Positions 34,990-48,214 of a stretch of 64,000 nt of DNA are shown here, in pieces; position 1 is the stretch's first letter, and every line of letters begins with the position of its first letter. Origin of the DNA: Platynereis dumerilii (Eukaryota > Annelida > Polychaeta > Phyllodocida > Nereididae). The position numbers and the translations under genes were made by a program. The notes beneath the pieces were generated by a model, which was given only the letters and a program-made list of their open reading frames with translations, was not told the origin of the DNA and ran no database searches. The stretch is taken from positions 22,159,974 to 22,223,973 of the forward strand of contig JAPTHN010000007.1 in assembly GCA_026936325.1 (NCBI GenBank), written 5' to 3'.

Positions 34990-36040
34990 GTGAAAAGATG
35001 CATGTGTGTTAAAGGTGAAATTAAAACTTTACGAATTAGAACAGGAACAATTATTCGTATCAATAAATGATAGTACACAACAACCAAAACTTAGGACCTA
35101 TAAACTTTTTAAGACTGAGTGTAGATTAGAGCCATATCTCACGCTGCGACAAAACCGCAAGATGTTAACTAAGATTGCCAGATTCCGGACTAGTTCTCAT
35201 AGTTTACAAATTGAAACAGGTCGACATCAAAAACCAGTGACTCCTGTAGAAAATAGAAGATGTGAAAAGTGTCCATTAAATATGGTGGAGGATGAAATCC
35301 ATTGCCTTCTAGTATGCCCTGCTAATGAATCTTTCCGGGAAAATTTGTTCTCAACAGCTACTAAATTTATCAACAATTTTCTGTCTTTGAATGATACTGA
35401 CAAATTTACATCAATAATGAAAAGTAAGGAACCTGACCTACTAAATATACTAGGGAAATTTTTACTTCAGGCTGACGTCTAAAGCAACATATCTCCTACA
35501 TCCACATGGTCAAAGAACAGAATCACGATAATAATGAAAACAATAATAATAAGCCTACACTTTACACTTTAATGAAATGAATTAATTTTAACATTTAATT
35601 AACTATTTAGAATTTTTTTCTTTTTATTGTAGCATTGTTAAAGCAACCGTGAATGTTTTATGATGCCTGTCTTGTAAATAATGTCTGGAATATGTAATAT
35701 CATGCATTGTTAATTAAACTATATATTTGTTTTTTTGTATGTCTGTTGCTCTGGTCTTAATCAATTGCAATTTTACTTCATTACTATTTGGGTGGCTGGA
35801 ACCTAGTTTGTATTTCTTTTAATCGTGTGTTTGGTGCTCTTTTATCTTTTATCTGAAAGTTTTATTACTCGTTCTTGAATTTTAGCTATTTATTGCATAT
35901 ATATAATTAATGTTTTGTATATAGTTTATATTGCATATATGATTAATATCGTTTGATTTTAAATATTTTATATTCCCATTACAAATGACATATGTATCAA
36001 CTGTGATATTTGAAAATGTCAATAAAAGAATATATATATA
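34990..36040 (+). mobile_element. LINE fragment: C-terminal part of ORF2 plus 3' UTR
   Basis: An open frame of 158 codons (35,006-35,482) has the usual C-terminal region of CR1/Rex-like or related LINE proteins: LRTYKLFKTE, ARFRTSSHSLQIETGRH, then a Cys motif RRCEKCPLN...EDEIHCLLVCP. The reverse transcriptase domain is missing, so the copy is 5'-truncated, as usual for LINEs. The AT-rich 3' UTR runs to an AATAAAAG signal and a (TA)n tail near 36,040. The last 500 bp have no other gene. Confidence 0.8.
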
Positions 36041-38576
36041 TGTTAAAATATATGATCCTTGTCCTTTCGACTTTTATTATGCTGTCTAAGTGTTTATGGG
36101 ATACAACCTCCCAGCTCCCACAAAGACAGAGCATTTTTCTGTCATTTTCAGCGAACCGCACTCTTGCTTAAGCAACATTTTTTCTATGGCAGTAACACTC
36201 AGCAGCACAGCAGATCAATAAACCATTGTATCCCCAAAGAGAGCAAACATGTCACAACAACCCATTTCCTCCGAGATTCCCTGTTCTTTGCAGTCATGGG
36301 GTTGAATAAGACAAGGCAACAGTTGGTGAGATTCACAGTCACAACTTTGTCGGAAATGGAATAAAACATGGCGACTGGCATGTGAGGGTTACATCATAAG
36401 TTAGTCAACTTACTAATTACATTCGTCATAAATTGATCAAATTATCAATTCCATTAGTCATAGGTTGATCAATATACATTAAAATATTCATAAACTAGCT
36501 AATCAACTGAGAAATATTTTTGATTTTGGAGTCATGGTACTTCATCTTTTTATTTGATCCCGAAGTGACAGGCTCTGAAAAATGGTCACTGCCCAAGAAA
36601 TAGTAAATTAAGAGATGCCTATGGATTGAGAGATCTCCCATTATTGGAAGGTGCCAAGTGGATGACACAAGATATTGACCCTTTTTCATTGGCCTCTCAA
36701 ATCTTGATCATTGGGGACCATTCAGAATTTATGACTGAGGGGGGGGGGGAGTTTTGCTGGAACTTCTCATCAAAAATTGATACCCCAATGTTTCATGTGG
36801 ATTTTTAGTACCTCACCCATAGGTTTCATGCGTAATTTTAGTTGATATTTGGCAACTAAATGTTAAATATTTGTTGATCTTGTAATATCTTATCAATGAA
36901 AGTTTCTATAGCTAGAGGACTCTATATATGGACCCGGACATACGGCCTTGTTAGAGTCACTTGAGAGTGCAATTCTTCCAAAAGCTAGCCTCAACAAATT
37001 TTGACTAATTTATTTAGTCAGCGCTATGAAAACTGCCCTTATCATTCATTGTAAAATTTCATCCGAAAGTGAGCTACATCGACATGGGGTCATTGATCAG
37101 ACATACCCCAAAAAATTCTTTACAAAATTTAGACAAATAATGTTATAAGCCTTGTCTGATGAGTGAACCCCATGTAGCTTGGGGTGAAAACTTGGCTTGA
37201 AAGTTAGAATCAGGGAAATTTCAAAATGGCCACCATTTGTTATTGCTCTCTGCACATGCTCAATAGGTCTGAGCACGCTCACTAAGTACCAGGTCACTCC
37301 TGGGCATGCTCAGTGCCAATTAGGTCAGAGCAAATTTTCCATTGCATTTCTATAGTGGTCAGTTGCATGATTATTGACAAAATTTGACTAATCAAGACGC
37401 ATGTCCCGTAAAAAAGGTTTCAGTTTCATTATGATGTAACTATAGGGACGTAACCCAAAACAAGTCTACACAGGTATTCCAGTGGCTGTTATGATATGTG
37501 GGACCCTAGGTAAGAAAAACAATTGGCCTACGACTAGTAGATAATGAGACAATCAGAGCAATTGGTATTTTGTTTCTTGTTATGTATCTCATTGGGATAT
37601 ATATTTATAAAATACCTATGTTGTAATCAAGTAGCTCTGCGCAATATTGCTAATTGAGAATAATCATGTAATCAACTGATAATTGACCAGATAACAATGC
37701 GGACTGGCTATTTTTGGCTCATAAAGGTGTCATTAGGAGTGTTATTAAGGTGATCAGTTCTTTGGCTGTTTCCAGTGAAGTTCTTTTTTTTTTCTGAATG
37801 GGACATCTCTGGATAGTTCTCCACTCCTCCACAAACTCCTACATTTGAAGAGCAAAAAACACCAAAGCGGATAACTCTGCACACCCACAAGCCACATGAC
37901 ATCCTGATTCCAGCTCTCCCGTTTTTTTGCTACATGTTTTAGAAAACTTCATTTTGCAGTTGAACCGTGATGTCAACAGGGTGCGTATCTGAGAATGCGA
38001 TTGGTCTAACCTTCAACCTGTGACACTCAGTTTGGAGTTTGACATCATGGTGTTTACAAAGGAATTAAGATTTCCAGGTAATGTTATTTTTTGTGTATGA
38101 TCACAACAAACAAGTGGGTGTTACACCTGAGTCTCTGTTTCAATGTTTCCAAAATTAAGTATGTTTTATTGCGTTTTACAAGACGCTCTTTATGAAAATT
38201 TCTAATCACTTTCTGAAATTTGTTGCCGGTCTTTGATTGTAGTTCTCCTTTGAGGAAAAGTAGTCTGTTTGATTCATTGGCACTTCATTGGAGCATCTAT
38301 CAACTAGTGCAGGCATCAAAGCTAAACAAGTTAAACATGCATTGTTCATGTGCAAATGCATTTGGCATGTTTCTGGAAATCTACGCTTGTATTTATGCAA
38401 CTAAATCTGTGACATCGCAGTCTTGGGAAACACAGAGCTATGAAAACTATGATGATATTATACATGCCTGGTGGACATTTATCTATGTATTTGCAAATTT
38501 GATTGAATTTTTTTAAGTATGATTACAAAATTAAGGCACTCAACATTAAAAGTTACGTGTGATTCGTTGGTCCATA
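36041..38576. other. Mostly intergenic; weak palindrome and a possible first exon
   Basis: At 37,068-37,190, GAGCTACATCGACATGGGGT pairs loosely with ACCCCATGTAGCT, and AAATTTTGACTAAT words flank at 36,997 and 37,379: perhaps an old inverted-repeat element. At 38,048 an ATG (MVFTKELRFP) is followed by a good donor (CCAG|GTAATG), with an inverted CCAAT box near 38,000. This is a weak first-exon candidate only. Confidence 0.35.
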
Positions 38577-38584
38577 TCGTGACA

Positions 38585-38910
38585 CAGGGGCGTAGATTTT
38601 TCATTTTTGTAGGGGGGATGATTTCGGCGAACGCCAACTTTGTTCGAAGCAACAGTCCAAAAGTCGCGCGGTAGAAGATTGCCAAAACAGCAATACATTT
38701 GAAATAATCGACGGTTAGTTCTAAGACTTGCATTTTCCACGTAACATGCAACTGGTATCATGGAAAAAATTACTAATATAAACTGATAATTGTCAATACC
38801 AACTAGTAATAACTTGAAATTCTAGGGGGGGATAATCATATGATCATCCCCCCCTGGTTCATCCTAGGGGGGGAAGCATCCCCCCATCCCCCCCAGGATC
38901 TACGCCCCTG
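38585..38910. mobile_element. hAT-type MITE with perfect 8-bp TSD
   Basis: Ends CAGGGGCGTAGATTTTT and AGGATCTACGCCCCTG are inverted copies. TCGTGACA is repeated exactly at 38,577-38,584 and 38,911-38,918. The right half contains several G7 and C7 runs that can pair with each other. The 326-bp element has no transposase. The TSD and ends assign it to hAT with high confidence. Confidence 0.94.
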
Positions 38911-38982
38911 TCGTGACAAAATAGTTTGAAAAGTACTGCCTTACTCATGGGGGTGACCAAAGTTTTTGCAAAAAAACTATAT

Positions 38983-39385
38983 ACACTGTTGCACATAATT
39001 ATGGAATACTTCAAGATTCTCCCTTGAAATTGACAACTTTAGCAACTTCTGTTGGAGCTCGTGATAGTCTGATTCAATGGTAACTACTTCCAATGACCAC
39101 TAATGGGAAGAAATTGCTGTCATTTAAACACATGCTGCAGCGTTAACCCCAGGAAAAGTTACAGCAGCACGAAATATGGAACTTCAGGGGGTTTTTTAGG
39201 GCAAGGTGCATTCAACCAAAAATTAAAAATTCTAGTGGAAAATGTAGTTGAGGTTTTCAAAGAGTAATTAGAGAAGATGACTTGACCTTTAACCTTGATT
39301 TCATTCACACTCTGAAAATACTTTTATTTGAAACTTTTTTTTTTTTCAAAAAAGTATTCCATATTTATGAGCAGGAGTTTAGATC
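38983..39385. mobile_element. Possible Tc1-like remnant
   Basis: CACTGTTGCACATAATTATGG, then AATACTT, at the left is the inverse of AAGTATTCCATATTTATGAG near 39,352. The left word resembles known Tc1-like ends. The right end is not defined and no TA duplication was confirmed. Confidence 0.4.
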
Positions 39386-41090
39386 TTTAGTTTTCAAAAT
39401 ATACTCTTATGCGAATGAGGAGACAATTTCAGAAGTTTTAAATACTCTTCAGAGCACTCAGAGCACTATGTAAGTTTTGATTGCTGCAGAATGAAACCTG
39501 AAATGGCAGAGGTTGCTTGGCACACTGAAACAACAGTGATCATGCATTAAATATGTACATATATCCGGATTGACAGTTTCTGTCTCTTTCTGATTTCCCC
39601 TGTGTCATGACTTTGCTCTTTTCTATGACAGATTTTTACATAATCGTATTTTCAGCAAATGTGTTACTTATTTGTGGCATTTTGCCGATGCCCTCATATT
39701 CCAAAAGACCAAAGTATTCCATCCAAAGTATGCATCCTTTTTTTGTTTTTGTGTTATCATATTTCTATGTGCAGACTACACTGACCTTTTATCATGCGTG
39801 AGAGAAGTTTTAAATTGTGTGCCCTTTCTGAACTTCACTCAAATGTACTTTAATAATAGATAGGCCTAAGATTTTCATAAGCACATATCATAGACCTATA
39901 TTGCGCTTCATCATAAATGGGTAATTCTTTATGCACCGTACAATGACATATTTGGTGGGAACTGGATGTTTATCCATATGAGGAATATTCCGATGTGTAC
40001 AATTTCTGAGCATATTTAACCCGAACATTTAATTTTCAAAATAATTTCAAATAGTCACGATGTCTGGGTATAGAATCACCAATTGCAAATATGGAATTTA
40101 TAATGGGCACACACATATACGAAATGTAAAAGTAAGTTGACCCTTTCAGTCAAAACAAAAACACAGAAGCAAGAAGGGAGAATGTGTTGGAGAGCAATTG
40201 TCCATGTCTTTCTCTTTCGAAGGGAAACGTTGTCAATCCGAGCATCGACCCTTCATCATATATGGGAGAATCTTGTACCTGGCATTTCTCCATTTCTGAA
40301 TTCCACAATTGCATTGTAGAAGCTAGAGATTGGACATGTGTCTCGAGAATTTTTCACCTGCAGAGATGATTCTCAGAATCTATCAATATGGAGGCCAACA
40401 ACACTCTTACACAACATGCAGTGCCCTGTGGCCACAAATCAATCTTCCGATTCATGTCACAAAATATTGCTTCATTCCGGGTCTTAATGCGTTGTTTGAT
40501 TGGGTCTTGTCAATTTCAGGCTTGACCTGGGCCAGAAGGAGAGTTCTTCAGAAATGTGCAAATGGTCTTATTACAAGACAAATAAGATGGATGTCTCAAG
40601 ATTTTCCCACTCAAATGGTTCATTGCTTTCTAAGGTACAACTTAACTGACACCAAACAACCTGTCCACTGACCGGATCATTTTTCAATGCCTAAAACGTA
40701 GCTATCCAGTATACAAGGATGCAGTATATTGTAAGTCGCAGAAACGTATCTAGCCATTTGCAGTTATAATATCAGTTCCTGTCACAACATTATGTTTTAT
40801 GAAGCAATTGATAAAGTTCTAGAAGAACTATATTCTCACGGTCATAATGATACACAAACAAATAACTGAGTTCCCTGTGGTCTAAAGACTAAAAGCACTT
40901 GTCTTTGAATCTACAACTGTATTGACAATGAGGTCGTTGGTTAAAATCTCACTCCTGCACTGCAAACCCAGTTCTAATTCTGATTATAGGTCAATGTACG
41001 TCTTTGGGTATTGGGCAGCTGACATTTCTGTCACCTTTGATTAACTACCATCTGCCCAGCATGGCGCAAAAAAACGGCCAAAGTTTCCCT
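39386..41090. other. Intergenic; a degenerate tRNA-like stretch
   Basis: No gene is recognised in the 113-codon ORF at 40,330-40,671. Around 40,875-40,965 TGTGGTCTAAAGA and GGTTAAAATCTC resemble degraded box A and box B and may be an old SINE head. Confidence 0.3.
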
Positions 41091-41099
41091 AAGCAAATT

Positions 41100-41260
41100 G
41101 ATCACAAGAGAGGTTTCGAAATTCTGTGCAGTGATGGTCTAAACATCAACAGTCGACAGCAGGGAATTAGGTCAAGTGGGTCCAGCTTCTTATCAATGAT
41201 TTAGTTTCAAATTTAACAAAACATAACATATTCATCTTCAAAAGTGTCTTAAAAATTCAA
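41100..41260 (+). repeat. Dispersed repeat, pairs with 14,430-14,580
   Basis: It shares GGGAATTAGGTCAAGTGGGT and the following CCAGCTTCTTATCAATGATTT with the copy at 14.4 kb, same orientation. Confidence 0.6.
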
Positions 41261-41489
41261 TTTTCTCCTGTGGTATTCCCTGTTCCTATAATTTTTATGG
41301 AATAGTTAATTATTTGCCTCGACAAGCTAAATTAAATCATTATCATGTGATTCATTTCATTTCAAAACAGACAACAACAAAACATAACAAAATTAAAGTT
41401 ACATAATCTTTATAAACTGGTGATTATGTAAGAGTGAGCAACTAATCTAATTGCAAATCATGTTATTGTTTTTTTTATCACTATTATAC

Positions 41490-41936
41490 TATTATGTAAT
41501 GTCAAAAACCGTCGGCAAGATGTCAAAAACTGCCGATGAGGCAGCAAAAAAAACACCTGGCGAGGCCGCAGATGTCCCTCATATCAGGGCCAGTATAAAT
41601 GTTCCACAGTGGCAGGGAATGTCCCTATATCCCGCCGGTCATGTTTTTCACTCGTTCTAACTCGAAAAATGCCCGCCAGACATCCGAAAATTTGAAAAAA
41701 CTTTGGCTCTTTCTCGGTGACTTGGAAAAAAAGTTTCAGGCTGCTGAATCGTTTTTGACATCCACGGCAGAGTCCTCCCCATTTCTAGGAACCCGCCGAT
41801 ATGCAAAAGATACGTCAGCGAGATGTGAAAAATTGTCAGTGGGATGCCACAAATTATCAAAAAACCCAAATTTCCAGGAAATACCAGCCAGCCGACGCCA
41901 AAAGACCTCCGTAACATCCCGTGTGAACGTACAGTA
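41490..41936. mobile_element. Harbinger-like non-autonomous remnant (one end)
   Basis: The right border CCCGTGTGAACGTACAG followed by TA resembles the right end of the big Harbinger (CCGTGAGAATGGGGCA, then TTA). As in that element's subterminal regions, the interior alternates A-runs with CCGTCGG, GCCGATG, CCCGCCGG and CCCGCCAG words. The left end was not found, so it is truncated or misjudged. Confidence 0.35.
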
Positions 41937-42953
41937 GCATTAGTATTTGAATGCACACTTTGTTGATCCGAACATGCAGTTGTTCATTGCACAGTGTCAC
42001 CTGTAAGTTTACATACTGATTTAGTGTCTGAAATAGTTGTATATAGTGTTTCTTATATATATATCACCCACCGATTGGGCTTTCTTTCATATTCTACATA
42101 CTTTTTCGAAGTGATATTTATGATTGGTGTTATAAAACACAACACATCTTCTTAATTGAGTATTTTATAATTCTCTGCCATAAATCACGTGATGCCCACC
42201 AAGGTGCAGTAAATTCTTTAATTACTTTTTTGAATGTGGGTTTCAGGCGTCACTTTAAACAAGAAAATACCTTTTTTTTTTAAACATAAATTCCTCATTT
42301 AGGGTTACAAAAGATTTCATAGTAAAAACAGAAGTTAAAATTCCAAAGTTATAATTTAGTTTGGAGTGGTGCAGGGGAGAGTACAATGACTCAATGAGCC
42401 TATGTATGTACTTGATTTTACTTTCATATGGTGATTATATTATTGGCAAGCAGGCCCTCTTATTACGAAAATATCAGTGATATTTATCTGGAGTTTCGAT
42501 TTCTGATCTGATTTCAGAGCATGACCTTTTTTATTAGTCTATTTATACAACCTCAGAACTTCACATCAATGTCGATCTTAAGCACCACAAAGCCTTTATT
42601 GAGGTCGCGGCAAGCAACGCATAAGGTTTCTTTTCGTGATTGATGATGACAAATTCATGAAATGGAGGCAATTGGATGACTATAGAATGTAAAAGAACAA
42701 GGCTTAATACCTGGGTCTAAGGGACCAACAGTCCAAAATCATTTGAGAAAAAAGAACAAGCTTGAGAAAGGAGCTTTAGATAAGCGCTTTATCCGATATC
42801 CGCCTTGCAGTGTTTAGTTTGGTTGTTCTTACAGTAGTTACAGCTAGAACACCACATCAATGTGCCTGTCTGTTTTTTGTTACAGTATAGACGAATGACC
42901 TCCAACTGGAGTGATTGTCAAGTGCTTCCAAGGAAGGATCGGTATGCTCCTTG

Positions 42954-43141
42954 CATAGGCGTATTGCGGGGGGTCAGGGGGGGCTGCAGCGCCCCCTGGC
43001 ATTAGGGCAAATGGCATATATCAGGGCAAATCCTGCCCAATCAGGGCAGATCCACTCCCCTGGTCATATCCGCGCCATGTTAAAATTTCAGGGCGAAATA
43101 GCGACAGCCCCCCCCGCAAAACGCCGGTCCCGTACGCCTTG
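42954..43141. mobile_element. hAT-like element, CATAGGCGTA family, copy 1
   Basis: It starts CATAGGCGTATTGCGGGGGG, has four copies of CAGGGC/TAGGGC-type words inside, and ends CCGGTCCCGTACGCC. A second copy of the family lies at 58,514-58,714; between them the full TIR CATAGGYGTA can be read. No clean target duplication. Confidence 0.65.
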
Positions 43142-43788
43142 TGACGTTGTATCCCTGTAATGTTATTCTGTATGACTCGTAAGTGGTTAATAAGGTCATA
43201 TATCCCATATATCCAATTCTATCAGGAAAAGTCATTTAACGTGTCACATCATAAAATGAGGTCACAAGCTATCCAATGACAAATTGACAGTTCATTTAAA
43301 TGCAATGGATAGGACCTGCGGGGAGAGAATCTTGTTGGCTGCTTCATGGCGGCTATTTCCTCAGCGGATAAAGGTCCCAAATATCACATCTAATGAATAT
43401 TCATGATACGTTAAAAGTTTTATAACCAAGCCGGTGTCAATCTCTTTTCCCTCTTGCAGCTATCTTTTCTGTTTGCCAAAGTTAAGTAATGGCTCCCACG
43501 TAATAGCTCCAACGTAAAAGCCATTCGATTTCGTAATTACTTTAGGCCAGGTTCAATTATAATAATTTATGTCTCTCCCATGTCAAACATACCTCAAAAA
43601 CTGTTGCTATAGGAAAAGTGATCACAAATGGGAGGTAGATTAGGGGCTGAGTTGTTTTTAATGAGTACCGTGATATGGGGTGAATAGGGACACTGTGGTG
43701 AATCGGGACAGAACAGGGAAACATTTTATTTGCTCAAAAAACACTAACTTATACTTGCCTTAGGAATTTGATTTTTGGTACATGGATA

Positions 43789-43996
43789 CACTGTAAATTT
43801 TGAATTTTGCGTTAGCTTAATTGATTGAGTGAGATGGTTGCACAATTCCTTTGAGCCAAGGTAGTTTGTTTTTTGCAAGTTATAACAACATAAAGATTAT
43901 CATAACTCAAAACAGCAAGCTATTATGGCTCAAACAAATTGTGCAACCATCTGACTCAATCATTTGAGCTAACTCAAAATTTCAAATTTTACAGTG
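43789..43996. mobile_element. MITE with CACTGTAAA ends and TA flanks
   Basis: CACTGTAAATTTTGAATTTTG at the left is mirrored by CAAATTTTACAGTG at the right. The inverted similarity continues through AGATGGTTGCACAAT and TTTGAGCC, making the 208-bp element almost entirely self-complementary. TA flanks both ends. Tc1/mariner-type MITE is the best fit. Confidence 0.75.
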
Positions 43997-44702
43997 TAGT
44001 AAACATAACGCGCATATTGTGATAGAATTGTGTACTTCTGACTGCAGGCATTGACGAGCTGCAGGACCTTAAACTTGGCACTGCAGAAATGGTATTTTTA
44101 CAGGCTGGTCAAAATATACAGGTGAACACAGCACAAGCACGATTCCCAAAGTCATCATGCCAGTCATTTCATTATCATTTCAGTTGCTTTCTTAGTTTTA
44201 CTGTTAGGTGTGCACCTGTCATTTAATTTTGTGCCATAAATATGGGCCTCTATAAGGTAAACATATCAGGTGCATGTTGCGGACAGAATTTGAAAAGGAA
44301 TGTGGTGAAAGGCGCCTTTTTTGCACATTGTCTGCGTACATCTGATATGCAATTCTGAATGACGTAAACATCATTATGATGAATGACTTCCATCTCCTTT
44401 TCACCAAAATGAGGAAATTCAATGCCCTTTGCTTGTGAATACCCGGACAGGTTTCATAGGAGACAAAAATTGTTTTTAGCTTTTCTGACGTACTTCTTAT
44501 GAGATGTATCTGTCCTTTCGCATCTACAGTCCCTATTCCTCAAAATGGCAGTGTAGTCAAAAAGTACAAACATGATAATTCAGGAGGTATGCAATCCCTT
44601 GAATATTATTTGTTTACCTATGGTTCTTACAAGTGAAGACAAAAAACCTACCGTCTTGCCTTTGGACACAAGTGGTTTAATCATGCAAGAAATGTATTTT
44701 AA

Positions 44703-45771
44703 AACTTGAAGTTTCTCTACAAAAAAGTAAACCACAACATTGAAAATTTGAATAAATGGTTTAGAAGTAACTCATTGACACTTAATATAGGCAAAACAAA
44801 ATATATGATATTTAGACCAAAGAGAAAAGAGCTCAATTTCAAGGGGGTGCTTAAATTAGGAATAAACATTATTGACAGAGTAAAACAAATTAAATTTCTT
44901 GGGTTCCATGTAGATGAGTTCTTGGAATGGGATTTTCAGGTAAAGCAAGTTTTAGTGAAATTGACTGCAGGTATTTATAGTTTAAATATGACAAAGAATT
45001 TCTTGCCGAAAAACTAACAAAAATGGGTGTATTTTGCTTTAGAATGTACAAAGCCATATGTGTTACGCAATTAGTGCATGCGGGTCAATGGTTAAATCAA
45101 AAGATCTAAAGAAGATTCAAGTTCTACAAAATAAAGCAATCAGAATTATGTATAATGTAGGCAGACGTGCCAGACTATCCGAACTCTACAAACAACTGAA
45201 AATTGTTAAAATTGAAGACTTGGTGAAATTGGAATTATTGAAAATTTCACATAGATATATATATGGCAATTTACCAGTGAGATTAGGAAACTTATTTAAT
45301 CTGAGTCACCACACATATTATACCCGGACTAGAAACTATTTGAGAGCTCCACAACACACTGTAGAAAGATACAATGCATGTTTTCTAAGGAGGTCCCCAC
45401 ATTTATGGTTACACTTGGATGAGCAATTGAAAGAAAGAAATAAGATGAAACTTTTTACGAAACAGTACTGTCTACATATAATAAATTCTTATTAACTGAT
45501 TATTTTATTCCATTCCTCGTTGCAATAAGATCACAATCCATATCCATGATCATCCTCATTTTCATTTAATCAATATTGTTCTATTTATTTAAGATTTATA
45601 ATCAATTTTACATATTAAGTTGGGGCAGCAATCCTATAGTTACTTGTAACTCCGCTGTTACCCTTTGAAGCATTTGTTTGTTTTATAACTATCGGGTGTA
45701 TTGTATGACATTATCTGGAGTTTACTGTATTTACATTATGCAATTATAAATAAAGTAACTCTAACTCTAAC
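44703..45771 (+). mobile_element. 5'-truncated LINE (CR1/L2-like), with frame breaks
   Basis: The first ORF part (44,706-45,017) shows the C-terminal end of a reverse transcriptase: NKWFRSNSLTLNIGKTKYMIF and the KQIKFLGFHVDE motif. The second (45,058-45,495) carries the post-RT region SKDLKKIQVLQNKAIRIMY and ends in NSY. Between them a stop and a frame change interrupt the conserved VYFALE...YAISACGS stretch, so the protein is broken. The 3' end is AATAAAGTAACTCTAACTCT, an (AACTCT)n tail. It is absent from duplicate block 2, so it inserted after the duplication or was lost there. Confidence 0.88.
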
Positions 45772-47384
45772 AATCGTCCTGGCATAGTTGATTTAAAGGG
45801 CAAACCCATCACTCATTCCGTCTTTTCTTGGATATTTTGATAGGGCTGTGTCTCTTTAGTTCCTCTCTGTGCTGAATGAGGATATTTTTGTCCATTTAAG
45901 TTGTTTGAGCTTATGTATCTATTCCGTATATAAAACTTGGATATTTGGATAAGCATTTTTCTGTGTAAGAAAGGTAGATGCCATGGCAGTTTGCAAGTGA
46001 TTTAAAGCCATTACCAGATCCAATAATTGGTAGTATGCTCTAAAGATAAATTTTGCTAGTTAAATTTTCAAAGAATCAGAAGATCTTGCACCTGTTCCTA
46101 AAGGTAGATGAATGTATGTTTTTGAGCCAAATCTAATCACCATTTTTGTCCTGCCTTGGACAAAATTGAGATAAAATGTACCAAGGAGAATATTTGGAAT
46201 TCGATCAGTGATCCATAGTTTCACTGGAGAATATATCAAAATCACCCTATCACCAATCAACACAATGGCCTCATCATGCTTTGCACATAATGAACTGATA
46301 AGTATCAATTACTGCAAACCTAAACAAACTTACTTTGTTAATGTATCAATTCTATTTTTTTTTCTGAGCTGAAACCGTTATCACTCCACGCAAAAAAGCC
46401 AGTGACAAATCTCTAGAATCACTGTTTTCAAATGGTGGTCAGCCATTATGGGCTTTTTCTCATTTTGGTATGTTTTGAGGAAGTAAGTTTTAAAATGATG
46501 ATAAAAGGTCAATACCAGACCAATGCAACCCTAACATACGTGTATGTTAGCTTGAATGACGTCTAACAGCATTATGTTGGGTGACTTTGATCTTTTTTCA
46601 CAACTAGATGGAAATTCAATGCTCTTTTCTCTGGCCATCCAGGACTGACAGGACAGGTTCTATTGGGCAAAATGTTGTTTGAAGTTCTCTGCTCTTTTGC
46701 TGTCTTGTATTTCTTTGTCATGGGCTGTATTAATTCGCTGAATGGTTGTTCGTCCTTTGCAGCCTCTCTAAAATTAGAGAGGCAACATGAACATCTTGTG
46801 CTGTGCAAAAACAATTTGCAGTTTGAGAATACTTTGAGAATTTAATCGAGAGAATGGATATATTTCCTTCGTCCTCCTTTGGCATGGTCCTTCATACCTG
46901 CTAGATGAAATTTCGTAATGATTGTGAAGTTCTACGTAATGCAGACCTGTGGGACCGGAGAATATAATTCATCAAAATCTTGCTACTAACCATTTTGGCT
47001 GAATTAATTTTTGAAAAATGTGAATTTGAGTCTATCATTCACTAAATGTAACATGAAATCACTTCTTCAATAACATTGTAAACATTTTGAAAGAGCAATT
47101 TCACTTGGATGGAAAATTGAGCATTCGATACAACTCAACCACTGATGCTCTGTGAGAAAAACATTCCCCTTTAAGAGGCGGACTTAATTTACAAGGATGT
47201 CAGCAATAAATCGAAGCCAAATATAAACACCAATTTACAATGGTAATATGTAAATGGCACTGCCATGAAATTCGCGCAGCATTGTCATAGAACTACTGCA
47301 TTATCTTCAACTTTCCATGCAGAAGGCCAATTTATCTTTTTAAATGACTGGGCAAATGGGCAGATCAATAGAATAAATAGATAA

Positions 47385-47470
47385 GATCAGATCTATAGAT
47401 AAGATCAGATCTATAGATAAGATCAGATATATAGATAAGATTAGATAGAAAGATAGATAGATAGATTGCA
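47385..47470 (+). repeat. GATA-rich tandem repeat
   Basis: Three copies of a unit near GATAAGATCAGATCTATA followed by (GATA)n. Short and local. Confidence 0.85.
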
Positions 47471-47983
47471 CTGACAGCTGTGTAATTCAAATCTGTGTTA
47501 AATTTGGATCTATTATGTTAAATTGTTGATCTTAGATAACTGAGATCAATAAAACCATAGCTATTCAGAGATGACTGCTTACTATTAGACTGTTACATAA
47601 TTTGTTGATAGTTAATGAAGATTATGTAACCTTAAGTGTTGTTATGATTTCTTGCTTGGTGAGCCATTTAAGTCATTAACTTTTGTGTTGACTTTTAATT
47701 TTCAGTCACTTCTTACAGTCAGGGGTATGGGAATAATTATTTCCAATGTTGATACACATGTTGATTTAAATACCTGAAATATGTCATTGGAGGTTGTTAT
47801 ATTACAAGACTGAAATTTTAAAGCTAATTTGGAAGATATTTGTGGTATTTTAATTATTTACCAAACTAAACTCTGACTAAACTACTAGCTCCACTTTTAT
47901 GGCAACTACAGGCACTTCCTGTTCAGGCAGTCACTGTAGACAGGAGCACCACACAGACTGAGCTGTCCTTGTGCTAAGTGAGC

Positions 47984-48018
47984 TTCGCTCATGGCTGCCT
48001 TCGGCAGCCATGAGCTGC
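47984..48018. repeat. Perfect 13-bp-arm palindrome
   Basis: GCTCATGGCTGCC and its exact inverse GGCAGCCATGAGC separated by 3 bp; the pairing extends imperfectly into TGAGC on both sides. Could be a hairpin relic of an element end. Confidence 0.7.
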
Positions 48019-48125
48019 GCTCATAATATTGTTCAGGGACAGATTGAGGGGGAGGAATTGAGGATGCATCCCCCACCCCAACATATGTGAGTTTCAATAT
48101 TGTTAAATACTAAACTTATGCATGG

Positions 48126-48214
48126 TTCCAGGGTTGGATCTTCTTGACGGGTGACCTGATGGCAGACGAAGTGCATAAATACAAGACGTAAACCCAGATC
48201 ATCATTCCATCCAT
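48126..48214 (+). mobile_element. tRNA-derived SINE fragment in block 1
   Basis: GGTTGGATC (degenerate box B), GTGCATAAATACAAGACGTA and a (CATC)n-like tail are those of the 61.6-kb SINE. The central body is deleted. It occupies the same place as the SINE fragment of block 2, so the insertion predates the segmental duplication. Confidence 0.65.
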
